Part shown: positions 45,801-57,475 of the stretch, in pieces
How the letters are laid out: each line of letters opens with the position of its first letter
Position numbering within the stretch: the first letter of the stretch is position 1
NCBI RefSeq assembly: GCF_003576645.1
Contig: NC_044917.1
Coordinates: 13,467,192 to 13,531,191 of the forward strand
Source: Ipomoea triloba
Taxonomy: Eukaryota; Streptophyta; Magnoliopsida; Solanales; Convolvulaceae
Direction: 5' to 3'
Length of the DNA stretch: 64,000 bases
Position numbers and translations under genes: made by a program
Notes under the pieces: model-generated
What the model saw: the letters and a program-made list of their open reading frames with translations, nothing else
What the model was told of the DNA's origin: nothing
The model's database searches: none

Positions 45801-47217
45801 AAATAAAATAAATTATAGAGTAGATCTCTTGGTTGAAAAGCATTCCAGAAGCAGAAAGAGTTTTGGCAAATGAATTATGAATTATATACATAAAATAAAT
45901 ATGAATTATGAAGATTGCCAGACTTATATTAACTAGAGGAAACTGAGAAAAAGGAAAGCAATATGTTTTATTCTTCATCTGTTTTTCTGATAAAATTACC
46001 ACATTTATCATTAAAACAAAACCCTTGAGAAACATAGAATGACTTCATTTCTCCATTCAGCATTTATGGAGTTGCTAGGATAACAGTATATCAAGAGCAA
46101 ATTAAGTAGATTAATGCAAATGATGCAATAACTTTTGAATGGCATAATGGTTAGTTTTAAGTTACTCACAAGTGTCCAGAATATGCAAATCACCAAGAGG
46201 CCTTCTTCCATCGGTACCCCCAAAGACAAAAAGATTGTCGCCAACTGTGGTACAACTATGGCTGTCCCTTGGAATAGGCACTGCTCCTTTCATCACAGGC
46301 TCGCTCCATATCCTATTAACTGCAATACAAAGAATGCCCAGAGTTACCAGTTTTAATTCCGTTATGTATAGGGAGTGCACCTACCTATAATCAGACCAGT
46401 AAAGGCAGTTAGGAAGCAAGCATTGTTCATGCCGAGCTGTGATTCTTTTGTGGCCCATGTTTCTCTTTTAAGAATTTCATTTAGCTTATTGGGAGTCCGT
46501 CTACCAATCAGCCTGGTAAAGGCATTTGGGATTTGGGAAGCATCCAAAAAATTGTTAATATCTTACACACACTCTCTCCCCTCCAATGTTATCTCTGCAT
46601 CTCTTCCTTCAATTAAACTTCATTTGGCCAACTCTTTTTCCTCTCCCCTTTTCCAATACCTCCCTCTCTTCTAATCCTTTCAACTGTACTACTGTAGTAA
46701 TTGAAAATCTAAGAAACACAACCTGCCTAAAGTGAAATGAGCTGAACACCCAAAAATAATAATCTCACCATGGGAAACAACCTAATAATCTTTGAGAATA
46801 AATATGAACTTATAAAGAATCGCATCCAAACAACACAAACTACACTCTCAAGTAGAGAACAAAATCAAGAAAAACCCTAAAAAATAATTAAGAAAAGAAC
46901 AATCTTTTAACCCAATCAAAAAATATTACTGTAATTTACCATACAAATTAGCAGTGACAACAAAACAACAGGCAGATTTTTAGCACCCAACGCGAAAGAT
47001 TCAAGGATATGCACAGAAAAAAAAAAACAAAAAAACGAGAGAATTACTGAAATGTACCAGTATCGAGGACATGAACTTGGTTAGTCTGGCAGTCATCCTT
47101 GCCATAGCCGCCAAACACATAGAGAAGCTTCCCTCCTCCGATGGCGTTGCAGGTGTGGCCCCACCTCTTACCGGGCCCGACACCCACTCCTTGTACCCTC
47201 ACCTTATCCCACCTCAT
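42810..47217 (-). CDS. Kelch-repeat protein (six-blade propeller)
   Basis: Nine coding exons on the minus strand join in frame: 47217-47058, 46319-46170, 45621-45460, 45348-45196, 45067-44915, 44227-44063, 43939-43835, 43352-43166, 43032-42810. This gives 485 codons ending in TAA at 42810 (or 531 with the candidate exon at 38286). Six kelch repeats are visible, each with the double-glycine motif and a hydrophobic D-T end: LYVFGGYGKDD, LFVFGGTDGRR, LFIFGGCGKSE, IIVIGGEDTC, LFVFGGFSDEE, IVFLGGCNKK. A basic, probably helical segment follows (RRIEKLSLRKQLKLKCQEQ), then a conserved domain with KTFQAKVTKSFPDGYTIET and a Ser/Thr/Asn-rich tail. Kelch propellers bind partner proteins; this plant family (like Arabidopsis At1g18610/At1g74150, by memory) has no settled enzymatic role. 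There is no F-box or BTB domain. The start MRWDKV..GKRWGHTC matches the conserved beginning of the family. Confidence 0.85.
43473..43524 (+). mobile_element. 5'-truncated SINE with 14-bp target duplication
   Basis: GTGTTCGACGGTGGAAACCC and GGGTACACCCC followed by (A)9 sit between two copies of ATCATGTATGCGAG (43459-43472 and 43525-43538). Short 3' ends like this match plant Au-type SINE tails as I remember them. It lies in the intron between the seventh and eighth kelch exons. Confidence 0.65.
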
Positions 47218-47540
47218 GATTGAACCCCAAGAAAAAGGGTGAAGAAATTTTCCAAGTGTAGTGAGTAGTGAGCGAAGAAGATTTGTGAGAGAGTGAAGAA
47301 ACAATGGAATTTTAGGGGTTTGTTTCGGTAATCGGTACTGGGTTTTAAGCGTTTTTGTTTCCGGGATTTTTCATGCACACAAAACACTTTGCCATTAACA
47401 GGTGTCACAGACTCGCAGAGTCGCAGTATTGGTCCTTGGAAGAGGAGAAACTGAAATTGTTTAAATTTTTAGGGGCTTTTATGAAAATATAAATTGTGGA
47501 GCGGAAAATTATTTAGGAGACATTCTATGCCTAGGGTTAA
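47218..47540 (-). promoter_or_regulatory. Kelch-gene 5' UTR and proximal promoter
   Basis: This is the sequence directly upstream of the ATG at 47217. About 47218-47310 is leader-like. The transcription start is not defined. The LINE insertion at 47741 leaves only about 520 bp between the start codon and the transposon. Confidence 0.4.
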
Positions 47541-47740
47541 GCACCGGTTCGGACAGTTTGGACGCACGGGCATGCAATTTGAACGGACTTCGGTTAAAGG
47601 TTTGGAGGCCCAATCCGTTTTATTTCATGCATAAACTCGTCGGATGTTAGGGTTACTTAACCCAACGAATTTCCGTTAAATCTGTCAGATAATTCAGATT
47701 AAAAAAAATTAATTACATAATTTTAATATTTACTGAATTA

Positions 47741-49779
47741 TTTTTTTTTGAAAACCAAAGACAAACAAATGCATTAACTGGGAATCAAATCCGAAATACA
47801 TCCGGAGGGATAAAATCCCACACAGAAAAGAAAGGAGAAGAACCCGTCGCCCGTGCAAGCACATGAGCTACGTGATTCGCTGACCTCCTAACATGGCAAA
47901 CTAACACGTTCCCCACTTCAGTAGCTAGCAGACGACACTGCCTTATCAAATGACCAACATAAGAAAAGTCTTCACCCAAGGAATTAAACGCAGTACAAAA
48001 ATTTAAACAGTCATACTCAATAATAACATTAAAAAAGCTACAACTCTTAAGCCATGTAAGAGCTTCTTTGACAGCCATTGATTCAGCAAGATAAGGATCC
48101 CTAGGACAAGCTATATGACCATTGCATGCTGCCACAAAACCACCTTCATGATTCCTCAATACTGCACCAAAACTCACATATCCATGATGGAGAGCAGCAT
48201 CTACGTTACACTTCACCGTTCCAATCGGAGGTGGTGACCAAGATTCAGAAAGATGGCAACCTCCCAGACTAGAAGCTGATGCAAATGCTTCCTGCCATGT
48301 AGCCACATGCGAATCCACCAGCTCTCTTAATGCAACAATATTCCATGCAATGTCATTGAATGCCCTATCATTGCGAGCAGTCCATATCGACCAAAAGCGA
48401 GCAACCATGCATATAGCTAACGATTAATCCCGCGCACACAACTGTCGTTCAACAAAATCAAAGAAAGAATAGCCATGCAAGATATCATCACAACCCCATA
48501 ATTGGCAGGAAACTTGGCATTCACCAAATAAATGAGTAATGGTTTCAACATCTGCCACACATAACAGACATCCCCCACCTGCATTAATCCCTTTTGATAT
48601 CAAAACATCACGAACAGGAAGAATATTTCTAACACAACGCTAAAGAAAGTTGCGGATTTTTGGGGGTACCTTAAGCTTCCACAAGTTATTCCATTCTGAA
48701 AACAACAGACCAGGTTCTCGCTGCATAAGATTGCGGGTTAAAATGTGATAACCTTGTTTAACCGAATACATCCCTCTCACATCACCCTTCCTGTACCATG
48801 AATCAGTGTATGTTAGAGAAATAGGCGTTCGAAGAATACGAGGAATGTCTGGAGCATCAAAAATATCATTAAGCAATTCGACATCCCAGTTGCCATGCAT
48901 ATCCATCAGATTACAAACCCGGGCCTCCTTAAGCTCCTCAACACAATTAGTAATCAGTGTTTGATCAGTAGGTTCAGCTAGCCATGGAACATCCCAAACA
49001 ACCGTGTCTTTGCCATCACCAATCCTCCGTGCCACCCCTTCACGTAACACAGCTTGCCCAACCATAATGCTCGGCCAAATATAGCTCGGATTATGGCCGA
49101 TTGATGCATGAAGGAAATCCTGCGAAGGATAATAACGAGCTTGCATGAGCCTACTGACTAAGGAAGTAGGATTAACAAGCAGCCTCCAACCTTATTTGGC
49201 TAAGAGAGCAACATTAAAATCTCTTATCCATTTAAAGCCCAACCCTCCACAAGCTTTCGGTATAGCTAAACGAGCCCACTGAAGCCAATGAATACCACGA
49301 GAGGACCCCTTTCCCGTATTCCACCAGAACCGATTCATACACTTCTCAATGGCATCACAAGTACTTGATGGAAGCAAGAAGACAGATATGGTGAATATAG
49401 GCATAGCTTGGACTATACTTTTTAAAAGAACTTCTTTTCCTGCCTTAGTGAGAAACTTTTGCTGCCACATGGTGATACGGTTTTCTAATATTATGCTCAA
49501 TATAGCGAAAAGTAGCCACTTTATTGCGCCCAAGGAAGGAAGGTAGCCCAAGATATCTACCCAAGTCATTCGTCATTTGTACCCCAAAGATTGAGGCCAC
49601 ATGAGTACGCATACCTATTTGAGAATTAGCACTAAACATTATGCTAGACTTATCAAAATTGACAATCTGACCGGAAGCACCACAATACAACTCCAAACAG
49701 CTCTTGACTTCCCTTGCTTCAGTATCGGTAGCCTTAAAAAATAATAAGCTGTCATCAGCAAAGAAAAGATGTGATATAG
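47741..49779 (-). mobile_element. 5'-truncated L1-like LINE with 16-bp target duplication
   Basis: The element lies on the minus strand and begins just upstream of the reverse-transcriptase motif FFADDSLLFF (about 49760). It continues through the RT thumb ([28 protein letters not shown]), a zinc-finger/RVT-associated region (IWPSIMVGQAVL..GVARRIGDG) and an RNase H domain (VDAALHHGYVSFGAVLRNH, HVRRSANHVAHVLA), and ends in a poly-A tail (poly-T at 47741-47749). AATATTTACTGAATTA is present at both borders (47725-47740 and 49780-49795). Endonuclease, ORF1 and most of RT are missing and frames are broken (49195, about 48640, 48428), so it is inactive. Confidence 0.85.
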
Positions 49780-49799
49780 AATATTTACTGAATTAAATT

Positions 49800-50345
49800 G
49801 ACTGATTTTACTTTTACCTCACCATATAAAAATAGAGGTGTTCAAGTGAACCAAGGATTCCAACCTTGGGTAATGGCTAAAGATAGAAGAGATAACTTAG
49901 ATAGAAAATTCTTCAACATAAAACGAGGCATGAGAAGTACAATCCAAATAATGACAATAGAACAAGTGCAATACATTGATTTAAAAAAAAATGAATCTAG
50001 CACAAAACAAATAGACATTTATTTATTACAAAAAAAAAAGTTTATACAAAGGAACCATAATCAAGATTATCACTTTGAAATATACACATGGAATAACCCT
50101 TCTTCTAAAATTCTCTTAGGAACGAAGGGGAAAACACCATTCACCCTTAGGACACAACTAGTAAGTGGAGCTATCTTTTGCTTATTTAGGGATTGTGCCA
50201 TGGGTATTTCCAATAGGAGGAGAAAGAGAGGGAGAAAGGAGGAGCAAATGTTTGGAGGGGAGGGAAGCAACTTCCTTCGAAGGAAATTTGATCGACGTTG
50301 CACGTGGCGTGTGGACAACACACGCCAATAGCGTGTTGTCCACGC
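49800..50345. other. Intergenic DNA with MITE-like GC-rich palindrome
   Basis: A 177-codon frame exists at 49798-50331, but its composition changes abruptly and it runs into a palindromic GC-rich stretch (GTGGACAACACACGCC / GGCGTGTTGTCCACGC type, about 50305-50350) shared in style with MITE cores here. I do not regard it as a gene. Confidence 0.5.
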
Positions 50346-50389
50346 GCCAGTTTCACTCTCAAATGGTGGGGGACAACTATTGTAAGTGT

Positions 50390-51150
50390 ACAAATGATAC
50401 ACGGTCCTGTTGTTATTGGCTACATTATTTGTCAAAAATACACTTAGCCTATATCTAAGTTTTATTAGTTGTTTTGGACTGTAAGTCAGTATGTCCACCA
50501 GTGCTAAAGAGGAAGTTGTGCCAGCGGATACTGTCTCAGACAGAAAGGAATTAGTCCACCAATTCAAATTGTGTGGCTAACAGAGTTTTAAGGGTTGTGG
50601 CTCTCTTTTATTCAAGGAGTTTTTCAGATCTAAAATGGTGAAGGTTGTTAAAGGATGCTACACTATATAAAGGAAGGCACTTGAAGCTCTAATAGTCACC
50701 TTTCCACACAATACAAGTTGAGAGCTTTCACACGTGAATATTAAGAAGATCATTTGAAGATTTAATGACGTTCTACTGCTGTCTCTGATGCTGTCGTTGA
50801 TGCTGAGTCAAGATGAAGAATTGAAGAATTCTTGGCTTGCAGTTTTGTCAATTCAAAAGTAGATGTTGAAGGTTGTATGTTGGTTTTGAACCATTGTAGG
50901 TTTGGGTTGTATTCCAACGTTTGTAAACCTTGGTGCATCTAGTGGATTGGGCAAAAGCTGAGTAGCCCTGCAGACGTAGGAGTGATAGCTCCGAACTGCG
51001 TGATCAATTCCTGTGTCCGGGTTCTCTTTCTTTACTTGCGTTTTTATTTCTTGTTTGCCTTTCAGTTTATCTAATCTGGACTAAAACCTATAAAAACGTT
51101 AAATAATCTCTGAACCCGTAAAGTATTGCATTCAAGATCCACGAAGTTAT
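50390..51150. mobile_element. Probable solo or partial LTR
   Basis: Balanced, non-coding sequence with GCTGAGTAGCCCTGCAGACG, GTAGGAGTGATAGCTCCGAA and a T-rich run (TTTATTTCTTGTTTGCC) at 51041-51060 resembles the 3' part of plant copia LTRs. Ends and target duplication are not defined. Confidence 0.35.
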
Positions 51151-52430
51151 TTCAACTATATTATATATATTTAAAAAAGAGCAACCTCCTGTGGTTTTAA
51201 AAATTTGACCTCAACGGAGGTCAAATTATTTTCTTAAAAAATATTTTTTTAATTTGTAATTATATTTTTAAAATTTTTGTTTAATTTTTTTGTATAATTT
51301 TTAATTGTATTAATTGATGGTATATTTTGTATTCGCTTCCAAATGTTAAATAAATTTATTTGTATTTAAAATCAAAATTAGAATTATAAATTTAAAATTA
51401 TTAATTATGGAAAAGTAAATAAAATAATAAATATTGTGCAGGAGTGTTGAGGGTATGACCCACAAAAAAAGGGAGAAAAAGGGAAAAGAATTGGAGAGAA
51501 AATTGAGGAGTAGATTATACGGTGACATAGATGCTTTGGACACACAAAATGATGAGATATTGAGAGAATGGTTGTGGATGCCCTAAGGGCATCTTCAACC
51601 GAAGAGAAAGAGGGGGGAGAAAGTAGGAGAAAAGGGTTAGGGGAGAGAAATTTTCTTCGGATAAACCTGTTAAAGGCGCGTGATGCATAACTAGCACGCA
51701 CCAATCAGATGGAGCGGGCCGGCCACATGCCATTTTACTTGCACATAATATGTTTCGTAGTACTAGGCAATAAGCTTATGAATCCCCTTGACGGGGTTCA
51801 TAAGACGGTACTAGGCAATGTTTATGTTTTGTTTTTTGTTTATTTTGTTTTTTTTTATGTTTTAATTTTTTTTAATTTGCTATTCTATTTTTTAAATAAT
51901 TTTTATATTTGAATTCATTTTAAAACTTTTTAAATTATATTAATTGTGGAATATATTATATTAGATTCTGAATGTTAATTTGTTTTGTAGACGATTTTGA
52001 TGGTGAATATTAATTTATAAAATTATATTTTGATTAGTTTATGAAATCATATTTTATAATTCAAAAATTATTTTTTATTTAAAATCAAAATTATAGTTAT
52101 AAAGTTAGAATTGAATTATTAATTATAGAAAAGTGAATAAAATAAAATTAATGATGTATAGGAGGTTGGATGAGTAGGCCCACAAAAAGAGAGAAAAAGG
52201 AAGAAAGATGGGAGACAAAATATAAGGGGACATTATAAGGTGATGCGGAGGAGTTGGATTCATAATTTGGGAAGAAAATGGGAGAAGAGTTAGGATATGT
52301 TAAAGCACCTCTAATAATTTTAGGTTTTTGTGGGTTTTTAGGTGACACTAGGGGAGAGAAGAGGGAGAAAAAAATGAGAGAAAACTAAAAGGAAAAAAAA
52401 ACATGGGAAGAAGAAAACAAAAACAAAAAG
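51150..52430. other. AT-rich stretch with MITE remnants
   Basis: 51590-51720 contains GGGCATCTTCAACCGAAGAG and GGCGCGTGATGCATAACTAG, in the style of the GAGCAT-type MITEs. 51900-52430 repeats similar purine-rich words (GAGAAAAAGG, GAAGAAAATGGGAG). No gene is supported. Confidence 0.45.
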
Positions 52431-52440
52431 TAATCGTTGG

Positions 52441-52569
52441 ATGATGGGAGTGCGTTCGAGCCTCAGTGGAGGCAACTGTTGACTCTTTGTATTTCAGTAG
52501 GTTAAGAAAGTAGCTATGAACAGATACTACATTGTAATAGAAGCAGTAGTACTCCAAAAAAAAAAAAAA
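52441..52569 (+). mobile_element. SINE, 5'-truncated, with target duplication
   Basis: The B-box-like GTGCGTTCGAGCCTC is followed by AGTAGGTTAAGAAAGTAGCT and ACAGATACTACATTGTAATA and an (A)n tail. The flanks AAGTAATCGTTGG (52428-52440) and AAGTAACCGTTGG (52568-52580) differ by one base. The A-box head is missing. Confidence 0.7.
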
Positions 52570-52809
52570 GTAACCGTTGGTCTTCAGAGTGGCTGCCAGC
52601 TGGAGGCCACTTCGAAGCGCTCCAACAGGCGCCAGTTGGTTAGTCAGTGTGACTCACTGTTTTTATTTTTATTTTTCAATTCTAACAAAAACCTCCAATT
52701 TGCAAGGCGACCCAACTTCCAAAAGCCATTGCTCCACATTACTTAAAAATCAATCCTTGTGATTTTTACTGTACCAAAAATCATAAACAATCCCTTCTTG
52801 GGATTTGGG

Positions 52810-53175
52810 ATGCCCTAAGAGCATATACACCACTGAATTTTTCTTGATTTTTTGTGGAACCCATAATGACTTGAATGATAGAGAAGGAAGTGAGAGAAGC
52901 TATTTTTAACCCTGGTAATGAAAGGGTTTCTTGTGAATATCAAGGAGAGAGAAAAAAATGAAGAAAGTTATTGCGCACAGCAAATGCCTAGCCCGGCTCG
53001 TGCATTGCACGCGCCACTGCATGTTCCCATTGGCGCGTTAAGAGACTTTGTTTGTTTGTTTTTCCTTTTTTTTTTTTAAATGTGCCAAACTTCAGTTTTT
53101 TTTCTTACCTCCTCTCTCTTATGTTCATTAAAAATTGTGTGAAATTTTTAATTAGTTTGGATGCTCTAGGGCATC
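52810..53175. mobile_element. GAGCAT-type MITE with GC-rich core
   Basis: The left end CCCTAAGAGCATATACACCA and the right end GGATGCTCTAGGGCATC are inverse. The core has GGCTCGTGCATTGCACGCGC, another GC-rich palindrome. It has the same plan as 26883-27193. Confidence 0.5.
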
Positions 53176-53189
53176 TAAAAGAATAACTA

Positions 53190-54068
53190 TAGAATAAAAA
53201 AGCTAAAGAAAAAGGTCGCTAAAAGAAAAAAGAAACCCTATAGGGCTATAGGCTATAGAAGCCGAAGTTGAGTTACTGTACACAATAACAGGGCGTTTGG
53301 TTGGAATGAAGGAATTAGGGTGGAAAAGAATTGTAATTCGGTGGAATTGTAATTCAATGAATAAAGTAGGAATTGAAATTACAGTGTTTGGTATGCAGAA
53401 ATAGGAGTTCAGGGAATGGAAAGATAAGAATTGACAAAATGACTAAAATGCCCTTATGTTGTGGTAAATGTTGTTGTAGTAGTAATAATAATAATAATAA
53501 TTCTTTCAAAATAATAATAATAATAATAATTATTATTATTATTTCAATTTTTTTTTAAAAAAAAAAGAAAAAAAAGAGACAAAGGATATGAGAGGAGAGG
53601 CAAAATTGTCTTTACACCAAAAAATTGTCCTTCCTCTCCACCGAATTGCAATTCATGGGGGTACCCCATGAATTGCAATTCATCATTTGGAGGAGAATTG
53701 CAATTCCCTCCAACCAAACACTGTAGTTTGGGAATTCACTGAATTGTAATTCAATGAATTGCAATTCCCCCAAACTACATCCAACCAAACAAGCTATAAG
53801 GCATAGGGATTTTGCATTGCATTTCTACTCAGTAGTCGTCCGAGTTTAGCCAGGTCCCTCTCCTCTCTCTCTATGTCACTTTACAAATATGTGGATCTAG
53901 TTCTATTGCTTGCTTTCGGATTGCTATTCATTGATGTGGCTGATGGATCTCTTTGATGTTTTCAGAGATTAATTAATCTTTTCATTTCTCCGTTTTGTTA
54001 TTTGAAAGTTTTATGAAACTATTGATAGAAAGCTTTATTTGTGTGATAATTTTTACTGTTTCCCTCAG
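53190..54068 (+). promoter_or_regulatory. Duplicated ATP-synthase-d promoter, leader and intron-1 start, upstream of bL25
   Basis: 53190-53288 matches 57490-57589 (AGAATAAAAAAGCT, then GAGTTACTGTACACAATAA). After a MITE, 53800-54060 matches 57590-57631 and 57818-58040 (GGGATTTTGCATTGC; TTTAGCCAGGTCCCTC; TTTACAAATATGTGGATCTA). The 186 bp 57632-57817, holding the exon-1 coding sequence of ATP synthase d, are absent. A donor CAG|GTCCCTC (53853) survives, and the copy has an acceptor TGTTTCCCTCAG (54068) that the ATP synthase gene lacks. A spliced 5' leader for bL25 is therefore possible; this is inference. Confidence 0.6.
53289..53796. mobile_element. Tourist-like MITE with TAA target duplication
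   Basis: The left CAGGGCGTTTGGTTGGAATG and right ACATCCAACCAAACAAGCTA ends are inverse, flanked by TAA on both sides (53286-53288, 53797-53799). The empty site is preserved in the paralogous sequence at about 57583-57590 (ACACAATAAGGCTGAGG). An (AAT)n microsatellite lies inside at 53484-53540. Confidence 0.75.
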
Positions 54069-54174
54069 ACTTGGACCCAAATATGTGATATTTTGGCCCA
54101 TTAATCTTTTCTGCATAAACCCTTCTTCAACCCCACTCTCTCATGGTTTCTGTAAAACACAGCAAACAGCAGAA

Positions 54175-56461
54175 ATGCTGATCCGACAACGCTCTGTCCT
54201 GGCCCGAGCTCTAAACCACCGTCTCCGTTACTTCTCCCAGTCTGCCGCCGCGCTCGCCGTCCCGCCGGATTCCCCTGCCCCAGAGCCCCTGTCTCTGACA
54301 TACCTCGACGGGTTCCCAAGACCCGACCCCAAGTACGCGGAGACTATCCACGCAATCCCGCGATCTATCTCCGGCAAGAACATCTCCGCCAAGGAGAGGA
54401 AAGCCGGCCGAGTTCCCAGCATAGTCTTCGAGCAAGAGGATGGCCAGCACGGCGGCAACAAGCGCCTCATTTCCGTGCAGACCAATCAGATCAGGAAGCT
54501 CGTTACCCATTTGGGCCGAACGTATTTTCTTTCCAGATTGTTTGATCTTGAGCTCCGACCCAATTTTGATTCTGAGGAGGAGATCATCGAGAAAGTTAGA
54601 GTCTTGCCTAGACAGGTATGGAGTTTCTTTTTCTTTGATTCAGGAAAGTTTATTAAGAATATTTGGTAATTGGTAATTTCCTGAGTTTCTTGTGTTCTGT
54701 TCTGTTGATACTCAATGTGTATTGACGTAGAAATCTATGTAATGGTGGGGTTTAATCTTTCAAGTCTCTTGAACTAGTTTAGCACAAGGGTATGCTGAAA
54801 GTAAGGACATTGAAACTTGAAGCTGTATGCAGGGCAATGGAATAAAATAAGTGAATGATTTGAGGATTAGATGAAGTTGTGATGAAAGTGTACATTTGAA
54901 TAATATAGAAGATGAATTGACGTTGTTTTTCATACTGTTACATGTAAGGTTATTGTTTTTCATAATTTTTTTGGCACTTGATGTTGATGGGGTTATATCT
55001 GAAGAATACATTTTGCAATCTACTTGATAAGTTGAAATACCAATGATTTTTTATGGATACCCCCAAGTGGGGTACCCAGTATGGAGCGGCCCTGGTACCA
55101 GGAGCCAGTAACTCGACCGCCTTTACCAGTAGATGGGCCGGGTCCGGTATCCCGCCGGTCCGCCTGATGTAGGCAGTTTGATTGTGGTGCCGGACTGGGT
55201 GCCGCACTCAGAGGCGGCGAAGCTAGATTCAGTGGGGATCTTTTCCTGATTTGGAGGGATACTTTCCTATTCTATATTAGGCAGCAATTATGGCGATTTT
55301 GGCAGTTTGGGGCCTTGGGCAACCTTCCTAAATTCAAATTTGTTAAGTTTTTCTTACTTTTCTTCCAAAGACTCATTATTCTTGTATAAATACCCTTGGG
55401 TTCACATTGTAAAGGGTTCGGATTTTAATACAAGGGCAATTACTCTGTCTCTTTGCTTTGAAGTACTTTATACTATTTTTCCTTTGTTTTACGGTTGTGT
55501 TGGCCCGCCGTTTGGCTACCTCTTGGCCGTAAAACCAACAATTTTGTTCACTACCTGGCTTCCCCCCCTCCTTTTTTTTTTTTTTTTTTTTTCAATTTTC
55601 TTTGATAGAACATATTATGGAAGGAGTCTTTAATTTAACAGGATAGGTTAAGCCGTAATTGAATCTTGAATGCCTGGATTCACTTTCAGCTATACTGCCT
55701 AGCTAATGCCTTGATGGGGAAAATTTTGCATAGAAATAAGTCAAAGAACTTCATATTTGTATAGAATCTAAAAGTTGGGTAATTTGTATAGAATCTAAAA
55801 GTTGGGTATTTTGTAAGATGCACTGATTTTATTGTTTATTTGATTTGTGTCAGATTCATCTGCATGCAGGCACCGATGCTCCACTTAATATTACATTCAT
55901 AAGAGCTCCATCAAGTGCTCTACTAAAGGTTGACATTCCAGTTGTCTTCAGAGGTGATGATGTCTCCCCCGGGTTGAAAAAAGGTATGTGAAATACGCTA
56001 CTGATTTCTTGTACAACAGCTAAGCATATGAAGTATGCATGTGAAATATGCTACTGATTTCCTATCTGCTAGCCTACTGTGAACTAATTTGGCCAAACCA
56101 TTATATTGGCAAACAACTTGTAGAACACAATATACTAGATGCATCGTTGCGTAGAGGATGGACCGACAAATTTCTGTACCAACCATTCACATTTTCCTTC
56201 CAACGAGTTACATATTAATGTTAGTTTAGCAATTTGGCAGGCTCTTATCTGAATATTATCAAGAAAACAGTCAAGTTCCTCTGCCCAGCAGATATTATTC
56301 CTCCTTACATTGATGTGGATCTCAGCGAGCTGGATGTTGGGCAGAAGATAGTAATGGGGGATCTCAAGGTTCATCCAGCTCTGAAGCTTGTCCAACCGAA
56401 AGACCATCCCGTTTGCAAGATTATGGGAGCAAGGGTTTCCGACCAAAGGAAATCGAAATAA
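54175..56461 (+). CDS. Mitochondrial ribosomal protein bL25-like
   Basis: Three exons, 54175-54615, 55854-55983 and 56241-56461, join through GT-AG introns (TAGACAG|GTATGG, AAAAAG|GTATGTG, acceptors TTTGTGTCAG and TTTGGCAG) to 263 codons. The start MLIRQRSVLARALNHRL is arginine-rich without acidic residues, as expected of a mitochondrial presequence. The body contains ARERKAG-like AKERKAGRVPSI and KRLISVQTNQIRKLVTHLG. The second domain, typical of the long L25/TL5 type, includes LHAGTDAPLNITFIRAPSS and CPADIIPPYIDVDLSELDVG. bL25 binds 5S rRNA in the large subunit; the assignment to mitochondria rests on the presequence and the length, close to Arabidopsis relatives as I recall. An ATG 180 bp upstream in the same frame is not favoured, because it lies in the duplicated leader sequence. 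Intron 1 contains a solo LTR. Confidence 0.85.
55051..55540. mobile_element. Solo LTR with 5-bp target duplication in bL25 intron 1
   Basis: GC-richer sequence from TTATGGATACCCCCAAGTGG to GCCGTAAAACCAACA is flanked by ATTTT on both sides (55046-55050, 55541-55545). It has a TATA-like CTTGTATAAATACCC at about 55381 and ends in CA. No internal retrotransposon sequence is present, as after LTR-LTR recombination. A poly-T run (55570-55592) follows. Confidence 0.6.
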
Positions 56462-56469
56462 ATTCCTTC

Positions 56470-57475
56470 TAATTTTGTTCAGCTATTGTGAAAATTTTGG
56501 AAAGCCTAGCATTAGGAAATCCAGACTAGCCTAAGGTCTGCTTTGGATGATGTAATTTGTTCCCTGGTCACATTGATTTGTGCTTTTATCTCTAATTAGT
56601 TGCTTACACTGAAGAAAGGGTTCTCCCATTTTATGCAGGTCATGTGCTCATTGCTGTGAAATAATATGTACATCACTTGTAATGGGTTAATTGATACCTT
56701 AGACATGAAAGATAATGGCTAAAGTTGATTTAGGAACCAAATGGTGTCTTATCTATGAAAAATGTGTAGTAGAAAGATGTGCATGTTGTGTAAAAAAGAT
56801 TTGCATACTAACTATGAAGTTCCTGTATTATATTGTTTTGTTTAATGTAGTCAATGTACCGTAATTTTATAAAAGCGGTATAATTAAGAATAATAGTTAA
56901 TGGGCTAATATTACTTAGTTGATGTGATATTGTTATCATCTTTGCCACATCATCATATTTACATGTCAATTCATATTTTGTTTCATAAATATCGAGATTT
57001 GAATACTCAACCTTTAGCATAGAGTTTTTAGAAAAAACAAAAAAATAAAAAATAAAAAAAAAATCCTTTTGCATAGCAAATGGCCAAATGCTACGCACTA
57101 CCACTTCATTTTATTGCAAAGTATAATTAAATACCATTATAAAATAATATCAATAGAAAATTTATTTGTATTAAGAAGTTTTATAAGAAAAAATATATTG
57201 ATATATAAATAATTTAATCTATGCTGATTGAATATTTATAAAATAAAATATAAGTTTTGTGTGTAAATATCATCGGTGTCACGTCAGTTAAGTTAACAGT
57301 AATATTAATATCGTTATGTGATATTTATAATATTTAATCCATACATTATACAAAAAAAATCCATACATTATACAAAATTTATTTTCATAACAACAATAGT
57401 TATTAGCATTTCAAATTAATAATGATATTTATAATATTTAACCCGTTCATCTTACGGGTATTATGCTAGTTTATT
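56470..57475. other. Intergenic region between bL25 and ATP synthase d genes
   Basis: About 56462-56660 is likely 3' UTR of bL25. The rest is AT-rich with a duplicated word (CCATACATTATACAAAA at about 57342 and 57361) and no gene. The ATP synthase promoter, shared with the duplicate upstream of bL25, begins around 57478. Confidence 0.5.

Noticed and set aside
49798..50331. A 177-codon plus-strand frame
   Set aside because: Its composition changes abruptly along its length, it runs from the LINE target duplication into a GC-rich MITE-like palindrome, and it has no recognisable domain.
53995..54174. In-frame N-terminal extension of bL25 from an earlier start
   Set aside because: The extra 60 codons fall in the duplicated ATP synthase intron sequence and leader. 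The ATG at 54175 begins a proper mitochondrial presequence.
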